From Dipteris shenzhenensis (Eukaryota; Polypodiophyta; Polypodiopsida; Gleicheniales): a stretch of DNA of 64,000 nucleotides. The notes under the pieces are model-generated. The model did not search any database. It was not told the origin of the DNA and saw nothing but the letters and a program-made list of their open reading frames with translations. Made by a program: the position numbers and the translations under genes. Below, piece by piece: positions 22,601-32,791 of this stretch (the stretch's first letter is position 1; every line of letters starts with the position of its first letter). The DNA is taken from assembly GCA_047967505.1 (NCBI GenBank), contig CM106539.1, one strand, 5' to 3'.

Positions 22601-23704
22601 ACCTACTCCCACTATGTCACATGCATAGTCATTTCCAAGATGCACACAACCTGTCTTTCCACTGTCATAAGTGGAGAACCATTCCCTATGGGGAGTAACA
22701 TGGAATGAAGCACCAGAATCCAAAATCCAATTCTGGGAATATGCATCATCTGAAGTGGTAAGCAACTCTGCAGATAAACTAGACATGAAGAGAACATCAT
22801 TGTCACTATCACGTGTGACTGCATTGATCTCCTCGATCTTCACTTTTCCTTTGTCCTCCCTTGGACTCTCTTCCTTTTGATTTGCACCCCAATTTGCATT
22901 CTTTTTCTTATCCTTTTGCTCTCTTTTCAGCTTGTATCAATCCTTTTTCATATGGCCCTTCTTGCCACAATGGTAACACTCAATGTTCCGTGCCCTGGAT
23001 TTGCTACGAGACTTCCCTCTTTCTTGGGACTTCCCCCTGAACTGTGATCTGCCCCTTTGCACATTTAAGGCTGCATCTTGCTTGTTGCCATCCATAGACT
23101 TCCGTCTAATGTCCTCGGCCAACAAGCTACCCACAACATCATCAAATTTTAGTACTCCACCAGGTGCAGAGTTACTGACAGCTGTACGGAAGGTATCCCA
23201 TGAGGATGGCAATGAACATAAGAGAAATATTGCCTTAGTATCCGCATCAAAATTCATTTTCTGAGCCTGAAGCTGGCTGAAAATAATATTGAATTCATTC
23301 AAGTGAGAAGCAATGGAGACCCCTTCCTTCATTTGCAGCTCAAACAACCTCTTCATGAGGTAAACTTTATTAGAGGCAGTTTCCTTTTCATAAGTGGCAC
23401 ACAATTTCTTCCACAAATCTTCCGTAGTCTGCTCATTTACTACTGTGAAATAAACTGACTCTGCAAGATGAAGTCTAATAGTAGACTTTGCTAATGCATC
23501 CAACTCATTCCAATCATCCTCAGACATATTTGCAGGCTTAGCTTCAATCCCTGCCAAGGGTTTAATCTGCTTCTTTTGAATAAGCACATCCCTTATCTGT
23601 TCTTTCCACAAAGAAAAGTTTGTTCCATCAAACTTTTTAATGCTGAAAAACTCCTTTTCAGACGTGGAAGAGGATGCCATGATGCAAATAAAGCAAAATC
23701 CCAA
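19616..23704 (-). pseudogene. Copia A copy 1 Gag-Pol, one frame broken by one stop
   Basis: From the ATG at 23704, Gag reads EKEFFSIKKFDGTNFSLWK, then the UBN2 gag domain and the zinc knuckle CYHCGKKGHMKKD. The frame then meets TGA at 22939-22937, where copy 2 has a Cys codon, the last Cys of the knuckle. The same frame is open again to 19616. Counting from the Met at 22843 (1075 codons): protease DSG at 42-44; GAG_pre-integrase about 165-210; integrase core with HSDVCGP, RTDNGGEY and AEKMNRT (about 230-335); RT about 590-800 with YVDDM at 757-761; RNase H about 925-1065 with TDSDYAGH and STTEAEY. All key residues are present. Apart from the single stop the polyprotein looks intact, implying a fairly recent copy. 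Confidence 0.93.
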
Positions 23705-24510
23705 ATGCTAGTACCTGCAAGAGAGAATCACACCAAATACTAGGTGCACCCAAATGTGTACGCCACAATAGAGTGAAATATCACCAAAATTCAAAACTCA
23801 AAGCATCTGACTCATGTGCATATACTATGCATCCATATGAGCAAATCTGGCCCAAAAGAAAATGCCAATAAGTGCCAAATGACTCAAGCATAAACACTGT
23901 CCACTGGCATATGCATCAATAATGTCTCATCCAAGAGAGCATAGCACTATCAGTGCATCACCTGCAATGTTTCAAAGCTGTCCCTCAGCATAAAATAGCA
24001 TCCATGTGCAAAGCGTCCATAAAAAATAGCATCCCACAAGGCAATTTGGGCCTATCAGCGCATCCAACAAGGACCGCAATGCATCCAAATGGCCTATAAA
24101 TCATCCATTGCAACCCAATGCATACCACGAATGAGCGCACACTGCTCAAACACTGCAACCAGAGTGATCTGCATAAGGTATGCTCAAGAAATCATAGTCC
24201 CACGGTAATGAGCGCTACTGAAAATAGAACCTGAGATGCTTCAAAACATGGGCGCCATTGCATAATCGGACTCAGCAAGAAAATCTGCAAATATCTCTCT
24301 TCTGCCAGAACTCCAAAATCCCAACCGATGAGTGAGAAATGGGAGTCAACACTTATCCACTGCCATGTGGCATAAATCTAAGGTTTCAAAACCTTAGTAT
24401 GAAAAATGCATAACAGAGAGACGAAATCGAATACACAGAGATTTATAACTCTGAAAATCCTTCACCGAATCGCGCAGTCTATTGCTTTCCGTAGTGTCTA
24501 TGTGCATTTA
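23705..24510 (-). other. Leader of copia A copy 1, right limit uncertain
   Basis: No coding frame. It lies between gag and the next element. Neither an LTR nor the usual initiator-Met primer site could be found, so its outer part may belong to something else. Confidence 0.5.
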
Positions 24511-24537
24511 TGACGCTACACATTGGCGATCATGATG
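24511..24537 (+). promoter_or_regulatory. Possible LTR end and primer-binding site of a gypsy element
   Basis: The sequence GACGCTACA ends in CA and is followed by CATTGGCGATCATGATG. TGGCGA- at this position resembles primer sites that pair with a tRNA 3' end (terminal CCA) in Tat/Ogre-type gypsy elements. A gag frame starts shortly after on the plus strand. No second LTR copy was found. Confidence 0.35.
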
Positions 24538-24599
24538 CGCATTCTTACCATCACGCAAGGAATTCATGATTGGGAAATTGAGCACTCATGTCATCCGCT

Positions 24600-26310
24600 C
24601 CTTGCCGTCTTTGCGGAGGCAATTCCCATGGAGGTTTACACACAGTTGCCCTCACTCCGGAGGAGATTCAGGAGGAGATTGTTACGATGAGGAGACACAT
24701 CTGAGGATTTCAAGATGAACTCCATTGGATGTGATCTAACCCCCAACATCCTACTTACGATCGAGCGAGTGTGGAAATTCCAGTGATGAAGAACCTCAAC
24801 CGGTGGTCGTGGCAATGTATTTTGTGGTTGTTGTCTTCCCAGTAGGCATGCATGCACACAAGCTCAAAAGGACCTCCTGACCCCTTGACACTGATGATGT
24901 GGCTGAGGCGGCACAACAGTGATCTTGAGCATGGGGCCGACAATCCGCAAGAAGCTCCGAGAGGGGTCAATCGCGATGTCAGAGCCCACTTGTGCAGTCA
25001 ATTTCACCGCCAAAGCTACAGGTACGGGTCTCAATTGATGCACACCAAGTGCTAACTGCATCGTCATCTCCAACTGCAGTTTTGACGGCTTCTCACAATC
25101 TCTTCGGTCAAGGAAGGCCATCTAGAGGAGCACCAAACGTTGGCGGTGCGGTGATGGCTGCGACGGGTAATGTCAAGTATGCCAAGTTTTTGGGGGGAAA
25201 GTCGAACGACCCTGATGCCATGTTTGGATGTTCGAAAAGGTGTATTGAATCAAAAATTTGGGAGTTGTGGTACTGCTCCAACAAGAGGTGATTTTTTAGT
25301 TAACCTTATCGGGTAAGGCAGCACGCTGGTTGGCAGAGTACACAATGAGCCATTTCACCTCATATGATGTGGCCCGCGACACATTCTTGAGGCGCTTCGT
25401 CAAGAAAAAACGATCCCGTAAACTCTGGAGAGATTGCATAGCTTGGAACAAGAGGCGATCAGGATGTGGAAGGTTATGCATCCAAATTCAATTTACTCTT
25501 GCAACATGTACCTATGGCTCAAAGCCCTACTCAGGAGGTACTCAATGACTACTTCATTTCAGGGCTGTCACAAGATCTATGGATGGCGTTGGCCATAGTG
25601 GATCGGACACAAACAACACTAGTGGCAGTCATGGCACAAGCAGTGCAAGCGGGGGAATCATTGCATGGGAGGACATCCAAAAATCGCAAATCCTAGAAGA
25701 GCAAATCTAAGAAGAAAATGTCCAAATCCAAGAAGCCGGATGACAGTGAGGAGGATTCAGATGCGACCAGTTCGGATGGAAGGTCTGAAGGTACCAGTTC
25801 GGAGGATTCTGACTCGGAAGTAGAGATGAAGACCCGGAAAACCTCTAAAGGAGGTAAGGGCATGCCAGTGGCTTCCGAGAAGGATCCATACCTAAAGGCT
25901 TGAAGGGGATATGGTGTACTCACTGCCGTAATGAGCGTGGCCAGAGAGCGGTTGGTCAGTAGTAAGATGCAGCTGTGCCTTTTGTGCAAGAAGAGCTGTA
26001 GCAGCAAGCATTCCAGCCATAGCAACAAGCGTTCCAATGAGGCCAAAACGATGGTGGTCATAGACGTGGAGGCAGGGGTCGTGGTTAGAATCGTCCAAAG
26101 ACCTGTTTATTTTGTTTAGGCAAAGGCCATTAGCAGAGCAAATGCCTAGAGGCTCAGGAATGGGATCGACAACATACTGAGTGGCAAAAGATGGCTGGGA
26201 AAATGCCCAGCAGTTTGATGTTACACATTGTTGATGATGATCCACTGGTGTGCCCGGAGATTAGCATAATCACCCATGTTGGTACTAAGCTGTGAGGATC
26301 GACTCCCAAC
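24600..26310 (+). pseudogene. Ty3/gypsy gag, plus strand, interrupted by the next element
   Basis: Plus-strand frames contain AKFLGGKSNDPDAMF at the start of the capsid region, then AARWLAEYTM and EGYASKFNLLLQHVP, followed by EVLNDYFISGLSQDLW. An acidic Ser/Asp-rich spacer (about 25740-25850) and the zinc knuckle CLFCLGKGH, stop, QSKC (about 26107-26150) follow. Several stops and frameshifts disrupt it. At 26311 it stops abruptly at the LTR of the minus-strand gypsy element, which inserted into it or recombined here. No pol is attached. Confidence 0.8.
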
Positions 26311-27931
26311 TCTTCTAACGGACTTCTTCCAGGCATCTTCTTTATTAGATCAAAAAACACATGCCTATACCATGCAATCAAGTACACCCGAGACTATTTA
26401 GTAAGGTGGGATGAATCCAATATCAAACGTACCCCACGTCTCCACCAAAAGATGTGACATAAAGTTGGGGGTAATAAATGTCACGTACCTCTTCACTTCT
26501 TGTTGCTTTCAAACTGAGTGTGATAGAGATATTCATCACTGGGAAAGGGATATTAAAAAGAAGTTTTTATACCAAGAGACCACACCATACTATCCTCCCT
26601 TATATGAGAATGAAGATGGTAACACCTCAAGTGATGTCGTACTTTAAGCATAGGGAGAAGGAAAAGATCATTGGAGGCCATAAACTCAGCAAGCTGTTTT
26701 GCACCAAAGAGAAGAGCGATACATTGTTGAAAGAAGATCTTGCGGCTCAACATGACATGAACTGATATATATCTAGGAGTTTGAAGGGTCTAATTAGGTC
26801 AGATGGGTAGGTTCCGCGGAAACATTACACCTCCTTCATAGATACCTTTACAATTTACTCACAACACCACAAACTGTCCTTAGACATAGAGGCCTATACC
26901 TCTCAGTAGAGACATTACATGAAATATTCAAACACATATTGAGATGTGCCTTGAAATGGGCTTGCTCTAATATAAGTTTTGTAAGAAACAGGAAGTGGTC
27001 AAAAAGATATGGGTAGTTTACTGGGCGGGGGTAAAAACTATCTGAAAAAGAAATAGTCACACACAGAGAGTCATAGATTTTTGGTTTAACATTTATACAA
27101 AAACTGAAGACACACAATGATGCTGCTTGAAGAGAGCTTTGTGTTGATATAAGTTTCGTCCAAATCGGACCAAAGAGCAAAAAGTTATGAGCAAAATACT
27201 AACAAGGGGTCAAACTTTCATGAAAAACACCTACTCCTTCTACTGGTGCCGACTTGGGAGAATACTACCTCCATGCTTAGACTTCATCAACGATCCAAGT
27301 CCCATAGAGGTCGCTTAGGAGGGAAGGAAGAGATCCCCTTGTGGCTTGGAAAATACATAAACCATGTATGCGCAATCAGCGACCGAATAGACAACACTTT
27401 TGAGCACTTTGGAAGAGAAAACAATGAAAAAAGGGAAGAGACACTCAAGAGAGAGAACCTGAAGTGACCTTCATTACCAATAGAGTGAGACTCCACTCCA
27501 ATGCAACTCAAAGTACTACAAACACAAGGGAGAAGAAGAGGTTTCATACATACAAGAGGGAGCGGATGCTTCAAGACTACTCCTAGAGAGAGAGTGAACT
27601 AGAGAGAGATGGACTCAAGAGTCTACATAAGAGAATATCTACAAGAGGGAGAGAAGGATCATGGAAGAGCTACACTAACATGAGGCCTAATGGTGGAAGA
27701 GATGATGAACAAGGGAGAGGAGGGATCCTTTTATAGAGATTTTATCACCCTCCTTCACCCATTTACAATTGCTGCCTGTAGATTCCTTTCCCCATCAATC
27801 ACATAAGCTCGTATGTCACCATCCATGTCCTTTTTGGCTAGTCTTGCCATGTGACCCATCAAAAGATGCTCAAGACTCTTAACATATTGAGAAAGTCAAG
27901 AATCTCCCCACATGGAGCCCATAAGGACCCT
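26311..27931 (-). repeat. 3' LTR of the dual-RNase-H gypsy element, truncated
   Basis: Homologous over its length to 32792 to about 34510, starting at TCTTCTAACGGA. It lacks the outer 350 bp present in the other LTR because it ends at the integrase junction at 27931. It has one copy of a segment that is doubled in the other LTR. Confidence 0.85.
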
Positions 27932-27935
27932 CTCT

Positions 27936-28490
27936 TCACAACAATCCATTTGTTTTCTCAGCCAAGCCATTACATTGGGGATAGTATGGCATGGACATGC
28001 TATGATTTATCTTTAGCTTATGCACCACATCTTCAATTAGTTCATTTCTTAAAGAGGTTCCTCCATCAGTGAGAATTTCCAAAGAATAGCCAAAGCGTGA
28101 ACAAATTTGATCAAAGAGAAATTTTGCAACTGTGCTTACGTTGTATTGACTATGGCCTTGGCCTCTGTCCACCCCCCACCTCTAAAAAGGTCCATACGCT
28201 AAAATAGGCTTCAAGGGCCCAGGAATCAACTGTCGCCTTCCAAACTTCTGGCATACTTTAGAACTTCGACACCATTCATATACATCCTTATGGAGGCGTG
28301 GCCAAAAGTAACCTGCATTAAGAATTCTCCTAGCTGTGCTCGCTGAAGCAAAATGATCGGAGCATTCATGACACATTTCTAGGATTCTCCTAGTCTCCAT
28401 GGGATGGACCACCCGATGGAGCACCTTGTCTTTTCCCAATTTATAAAGAATGTCATCAACAATAGTATAGGGACAAGCCTTCCTTACCAA
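27936..28490 (-). pseudogene. Gypsy integrase, truncated
   Basis: The zinc-binding part (28490-28182) shows CHECSDHF and WCRSSKVCQKFG, an HHCC finger. The core part (28172-27936) shows ILTDGGTSLRN, with the second catalytic Asp, and CNGLAEKTN, with the catalytic Glu. The frame breaks between them near 28180, where the first catalytic Asp should lie. The chromodomain/C-terminal region is gone because the reading stops at the LTR junction. Confidence 0.85.
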
Positions 28491-28493
28491 TCG

Positions 28494-29070
28494 CTACTTC
28501 TGTTGTGGAGTTAACCCTCGAGGAAACATGCTTCCTTCTGGCCATCCAGTGTCTACCAAAGAAACCACCCCCCGGTCTTGTACTACAATGGCTTGAGTAG
28601 CTAACTCATTTGCCCTTTGATTTTCTTTTTTGTTTATATGAACAAACTTGCAAAAATCAAATTGACTACATAGTGCCATAGCCTTTTGATTAAGCTTCTT
28701 CAAATGAGGAATTCTTGTCTTATAATGCCCTTGCATTTGCTTTGTAATAAGCTGAGAATCTCCTCTTACTTCCAATTCTTTAACTTGACTTTGAAGACAA
28801 CCCTTAAACCAAGAATCAAAGCATTACACTCAGTTGCATTGTTAGTTGTGATACCTGGAAGCTCTTGTCCTCTTGCCCACACCTCTTGACCTTCATAATT
28901 CGTCAAGACTATCCCCCCGGCTCCTTGTTGGCATGAAGGACTAAAAGCCCCATCAAAATACAAGACAAAAGCTATTGGTGGTGTCTCCCTTTCATCATTA
29001 ATGTCCTCCTTATATTTCTTTTCTTCTCTTAGATCCTGCCGTCGTATGAGCAAATCTGCCATAGTGGACG
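28494..29070 (-). pseudogene. Second RNase H domain (archaeal-like type)
   Basis: The frame from about 29070 reads FVLYFDGAFSPSCQQGAGG, with the catalytic D-G start, then NNATECNALILGLR with the catalytic E. After a frame change near 28775 it reads VRGDSQLITKQMQG with the third acidic residue and FVHINKKENQRANELA with the H/N/A terminus. This is a complete RNase H fold layout separate from the gypsy RNase H upstream. An added archaeal-like RNase H after the gypsy RNase H is known from plant Tat-lineage elements. Confidence 0.85.
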
Positions 29071-29079
29071 TAGTGGTAT

Positions 29080-29547
29080 TTTCAATGACAAAAGAGAAAG
29101 AGAACTCTTGAAGCTCTAACAACCATTTTGCAAATCTCCCCCCAGGATTAGGCTCACGAACTAGATATGCCAATACAGATTGAGAGGTAAGGAAGAAAAA
29201 TGGCCGAGGTAATAAATAGGAAAATAGGAGTGAAACTTTCTGACTGAAAACACCAAAGAGAGGGCTTGCTGCTCCATTTCTTCATACCTTGTTTCCACCT
29301 TTGTAAGCTGTTGGCAGCTGTCATAATAGATGGGTTGCATTGTACCTGCCTCTCCCTTTTGTAGCAATACAGCACCAACTGAATGCAAAGATACACTTGG
29401 ATTTACATAAAAGTCTTGAGACCAATCAGGAGGCTTCAATATTGGGCCCTTACTCATGGCCTCCTTAAGTTGCTGAATAGACTCTTGTTGCTCCACAACC
29501 CATTGGAAAGAAACTCCTTTTCTTATCATTAAGTTCATGGGATGCAC
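29080..29547 (-). pseudogene. Gypsy RNase H domain
   Basis: It reads SFQWVVEQQESIQQLKEAM, PILKPPDWSQDFYV and GAVLLQKGE, then ETRYEEMEQQALSLVFSVRKF, which is the standard region after RT in gypsy Pol. A frameshift near 29170 moves to FAKWLLELQEFSF. The active-site D of the family (DAS) is replaced in NPSVSLHSVGAVL, consistent with decay or with a degenerate connection domain, as described for dual-RNase-H elements. Confidence 0.8.
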
Positions 29548-29583
29548 TATCTTTGTGAAATCATCATAAAAGCATTGATAATA

Positions 29584-30269
29584 CTAACTCTTTCCTAGAA
29601 TTCTGCGAATACCAATGACACTCTCAGGACTTGGCAATGCCATGATTGCTTGAACCTTGTCAAGATCCATTTGCAAGCCTTCTTCAGACATAATATGCCC
29701 CAATAAGACTACTTTTGTTTGAGGCAAATGACACTTGCTAGGATTTAGACACCCTTTTGCTTCATCAATCCTAGCTAAGGCCATCTTTAACTTCTCCATG
29801 TGATCTATGCACGGAGAATAAATGGAAAAATCATCCAAAAACACCTTATGAACTTTCCCAAGTAAGGCTCGAGCACTTGACTCATGAACCTTTGAAATGT
29901 AGCTGGTGCATTGGTCAACCCAAAAGGCATCACTCTGTAAGCAAAAACTCCCCAAGGTGTGACAAATGATGTTTTCTTTTGATCTTCCTCCCGAATACAA
30001 ATTTGAAAGTACCCAGAATACCATACATAATACATCTCATGCCCTACTACTTGGTCTAGTATTTCATCTTGAAATGGCAAAGGAAAATGATCCCTCTTAG
30101 TGCATGCATTCAAAGGACGAAAGTCCACACAAACCCACCACTTATTTTCTTTCTTTGGTGTGACAACTACAGGAGATGTCCATTCTGAATCATCAATAGG
30201 AAAGATGAATCCTCCCTCAAGTAGTTGTGTTACCTCTTTCTTTAGTGCCTCAGCTTGGATCACCCCCAA
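29584..30269 (-). pseudogene. Gypsy reverse transcriptase
   Basis: Motifs in order: SPVVVTPKKENKWWVCVDF, RPLNACTKRDHFPLPF, FVTPWGVFAYRVMPFGL, TNAPATFQRFM, then after a +/-1 frame change KVFLDDFSIYS with the catalytic DD, and HIMSEEGLQMD. One frameshift just before the catalytic motif and a stop at 29584 inactivate it. Confidence 0.9.
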
Positions 30270-30293
30270 TCACCTTAAGCGTTGCACAACTAG

Positions 30294-31160
30294 CTAGCTT
30301 TCTGGCTTCAACTCAATCTTGTGCTCCACAAGAGAGATTGGTTGAACCTGTGAACAGCTTGTTGCAAAGAGACATGGAAAATCATCTAACATATCCAAGT
30401 ACTGGAGCTTCTCACTACCTGATATAGAATCACCAAGAAGCTCTTCATTGCGTTGGCGTCGTTTAATGTGCTCCACATCCTCCACATGAAGTGTCTCTAC
30501 AAGATCTTCTTGTACCGCCACCTTGTTCCCTCCTGACTCATCCCGATTAGCACCAAGACAAAGACCAAAGGCCACTCCTTTCACCTCACCCTCTGAGTTG
30601 GACTCCTCGACGGAGCTACATCCTGTCTCTTCTTCTTCATCGGTTAAGTCAAAGCTCGAACTCTTTGATGTTGAAGACTCCTCCTTGACAACTTCCTTTT
30701 TGTGACTTCTGATGTTGTAGTGCACCTTCTTATCGTTTCCCTGCAAAATCAATTCTTCAGTATTCTACTTTTGAATAGCCTTCATCTTGCATAGCCAAGG
30801 CCTTCCCAAAATCAATGGATAGGCACATGCATCTGGCTTGGTAGGAATCACTTGAAAAGTAGTTGGCATAGAAATTCCACATACATCCACTTCTAGATTT
30901 GTCACAACTCCCAAGGTCTTAACCCTAGTGTTATCAGCCAATTTGATGCGATAAGGAGAGGTACTACTAGAGTATTTTAAATCAGCATCTATCATGGTCT
31001 TCTCACTCATGACATCAATCGATGCACCTCCATCAATGTACACATTAGAAATGACTTGACCATCAATGATCACATCAACCATAGGTACATCATCATCAAC
31101 ATCTATATCTACCTTTTGAATAATAGGAATGACACTTTTCTTCTTTTTCTTCTTTGACAC
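30294..31160 (-). pseudogene. Gypsy protease and protease-RT spacer
   Basis: 31160-30765 is a retropepsin: VYIDGGASIDVMSE at the active site (DGG in place of the common DSG/DTG) and YPLILGRPWL near its end. 30752-30294 is an acidic Ser/Glu-rich spacer ending SLVEHKIELKPES, the usual lead into the gypsy RT. A stop separates the two. Confidence 0.8.
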
Positions 31161-31171
31161 TCTTGTGCTTG

Positions 31172-32260
31172 CTAGTTTTCCCCATTCCTTCCATAGTTTG
31201 GAGACAAGGCAAGTAATTGACTACAGGTGATATGAGCTTTCTTTTCTTTAAGGTGGGACAATAAGTCATAGCTTCCAATGCCTTGTCCTAAAGGAAAGTC
31301 TGATTGGCTAATTCTCATTCTAGATGCCTTCTTTTTCTTACTACGGTGTTCCTCTTCCTGATCTTCGTGATCTACTTCTTCTTTGCTTTCTTCTTCTTCT
31401 TTTGCTTTACCATGCCCCCATTTAGCCATCATTATCTCTCTTTCCTCATCCCCTGAAGAAGCTTCGAACAAGGATACTTGTTTTTCTTCTTTCTTTCTCA
31501 ATCTAGGACACTCGGAGCGATTCATTACATTCATAGCAAGTGACCCCACTCTTATCTCGAGGCCTATCTTCAGTCTTTGGTGCTCTAGGTTGTCGTGCAT
31601 TAACCAAATGCAATTTTAAATCAGCAAAATCTGCCATCAATTGGGAGATATTATTGTCTAACTCAGAGGACTTGGGTACCTGAGGAGTGCCCATTACCTC
31701 CACCTCAGAAGTTGAGGCTGTTGAAGACACAAAAGAGGATTCGATCGTTGGATAAGCTTATTTCTTGGTCACAATGCGAAGTGCATCCACGTATGTTGTT
31801 GGATCTTTACTCATTAATTTTGAGTGAAGATGAGGCTCCACAACCATAACAAGTTGCTCATCTTTAAGTGCTCCATCCCTATGAGACTTTGAGGGGCTGA
31901 TGATGCAGATGCCACAGCTCGCAAAGCTGCCCTTTCATACTTTGTCCATAAAGTTTCATATCGGATTGCCAACGTAGAGACCATCTCACCCTCTCCTTGA
32001 TAGAACCGGTCCAACTGCAACATCAAAGCATTTGGCTACTCCACTGCCCCAAATCTCTGCTTCATTGTAGCCACCACTTGGTCGGAGTCCTCCTTGGTAG
32101 AGTTCGACAAGGCCTCATGCCAACTCAGGGCTACACCTTCAAGAAAATTAGGCAAAATCTCCGCTCGATCCTTCATGGACCATCCAAAAAGCCGACATCC
32201 TCTAACAAAATCCCAAAGATAAGACTCCAGGTCTTCCCGTTGGATCCTTCAAAACGCTAG
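31172..32260 (-). pseudogene. Gypsy gag with broken zinc knuckle
   Basis: Reading downward: FYQGEGEMVSTLAIRYETLW (capsid C-terminal part), then ISQLMADFADLKLHLV and CYECNES, where the frame is lost inside the CCHC knuckle. A Lys/Glu-rich charged tail (about 31480-31330) follows. Stops lie around 31735 and 32030. The N-terminal part of Gag is only vaguely readable above 32030. Confidence 0.65.
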
Positions 32261-32791
32261 AATCTTCACCCTGATGAAACACAAAAGGGAAATACCAAGA
32301 TCCAAATAATATCCCAAACAAGATCCCACAGAGCCTTAGTATACAAAGACCAACTTATTATGCATAACCAGTTGTTGAAAACCCTCCACAATGTGATCCT
32401 CTATAAAATCTTCAAAAATAAGTGACTAACCAGCACCATGAAAACATTGTGTATACATTCATTCAAGAATCGCCCTTCTCACAATTGGAAGTGCACATAA
32501 CAGTTTCAAGATATTATACTCTTCATCATTTGCATAGCAAAAGAAGTTGAAAGCATTGAGAATCACCACTCCACTGTTTTAGTCAAAAACTACCCAAAGA
32601 CTCAACTCTTCTTCACACCAAGCTGCTAGTGCATGAAACAATCCCCAATCTATCATTGTGCCTGCTGCCAGCATTGTTGATTCACCAACATATTTAAGAG
32701 TGCAAACATAAAGGATATGAGCATAATGACCGTGCGAATAGCTTAACCATCACCTTCACAATCTTCTAGTTGTCTTAAACGGGCTGCAATC

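Larger units (their letters stand above)
19392..24510 (-). mobile_element. Ty1/copia family A, copy 1 (3' LTR, complete pol; 5' LTR not found)
   Basis: In minus orientation the order is leader (about 24510-23705), gag (from 23704), protease, integrase, RT, RNase H (ending 19616), polypurine tract (19573-19563) and 3' LTR (19562-19392). The order PR-INT-RT-RH is diagnostic of copia. No 5' LTR copy and no TGGTATCAGAG primer site appear upstream of the leader, so the 5' end seems lost. Copies 2 and 3 lie at 43.6-47.4 and 51.0-54.2 kb on the same strand. The left junction is in the FAENY-type gene remnant. Confidence 0.93.

Noticed and set aside
31383-31619. Ser/Leu-rich plus-strand frame
   Set aside because: Antisense of the Lys/Glu-rich gypsy gag tail; no independent support.
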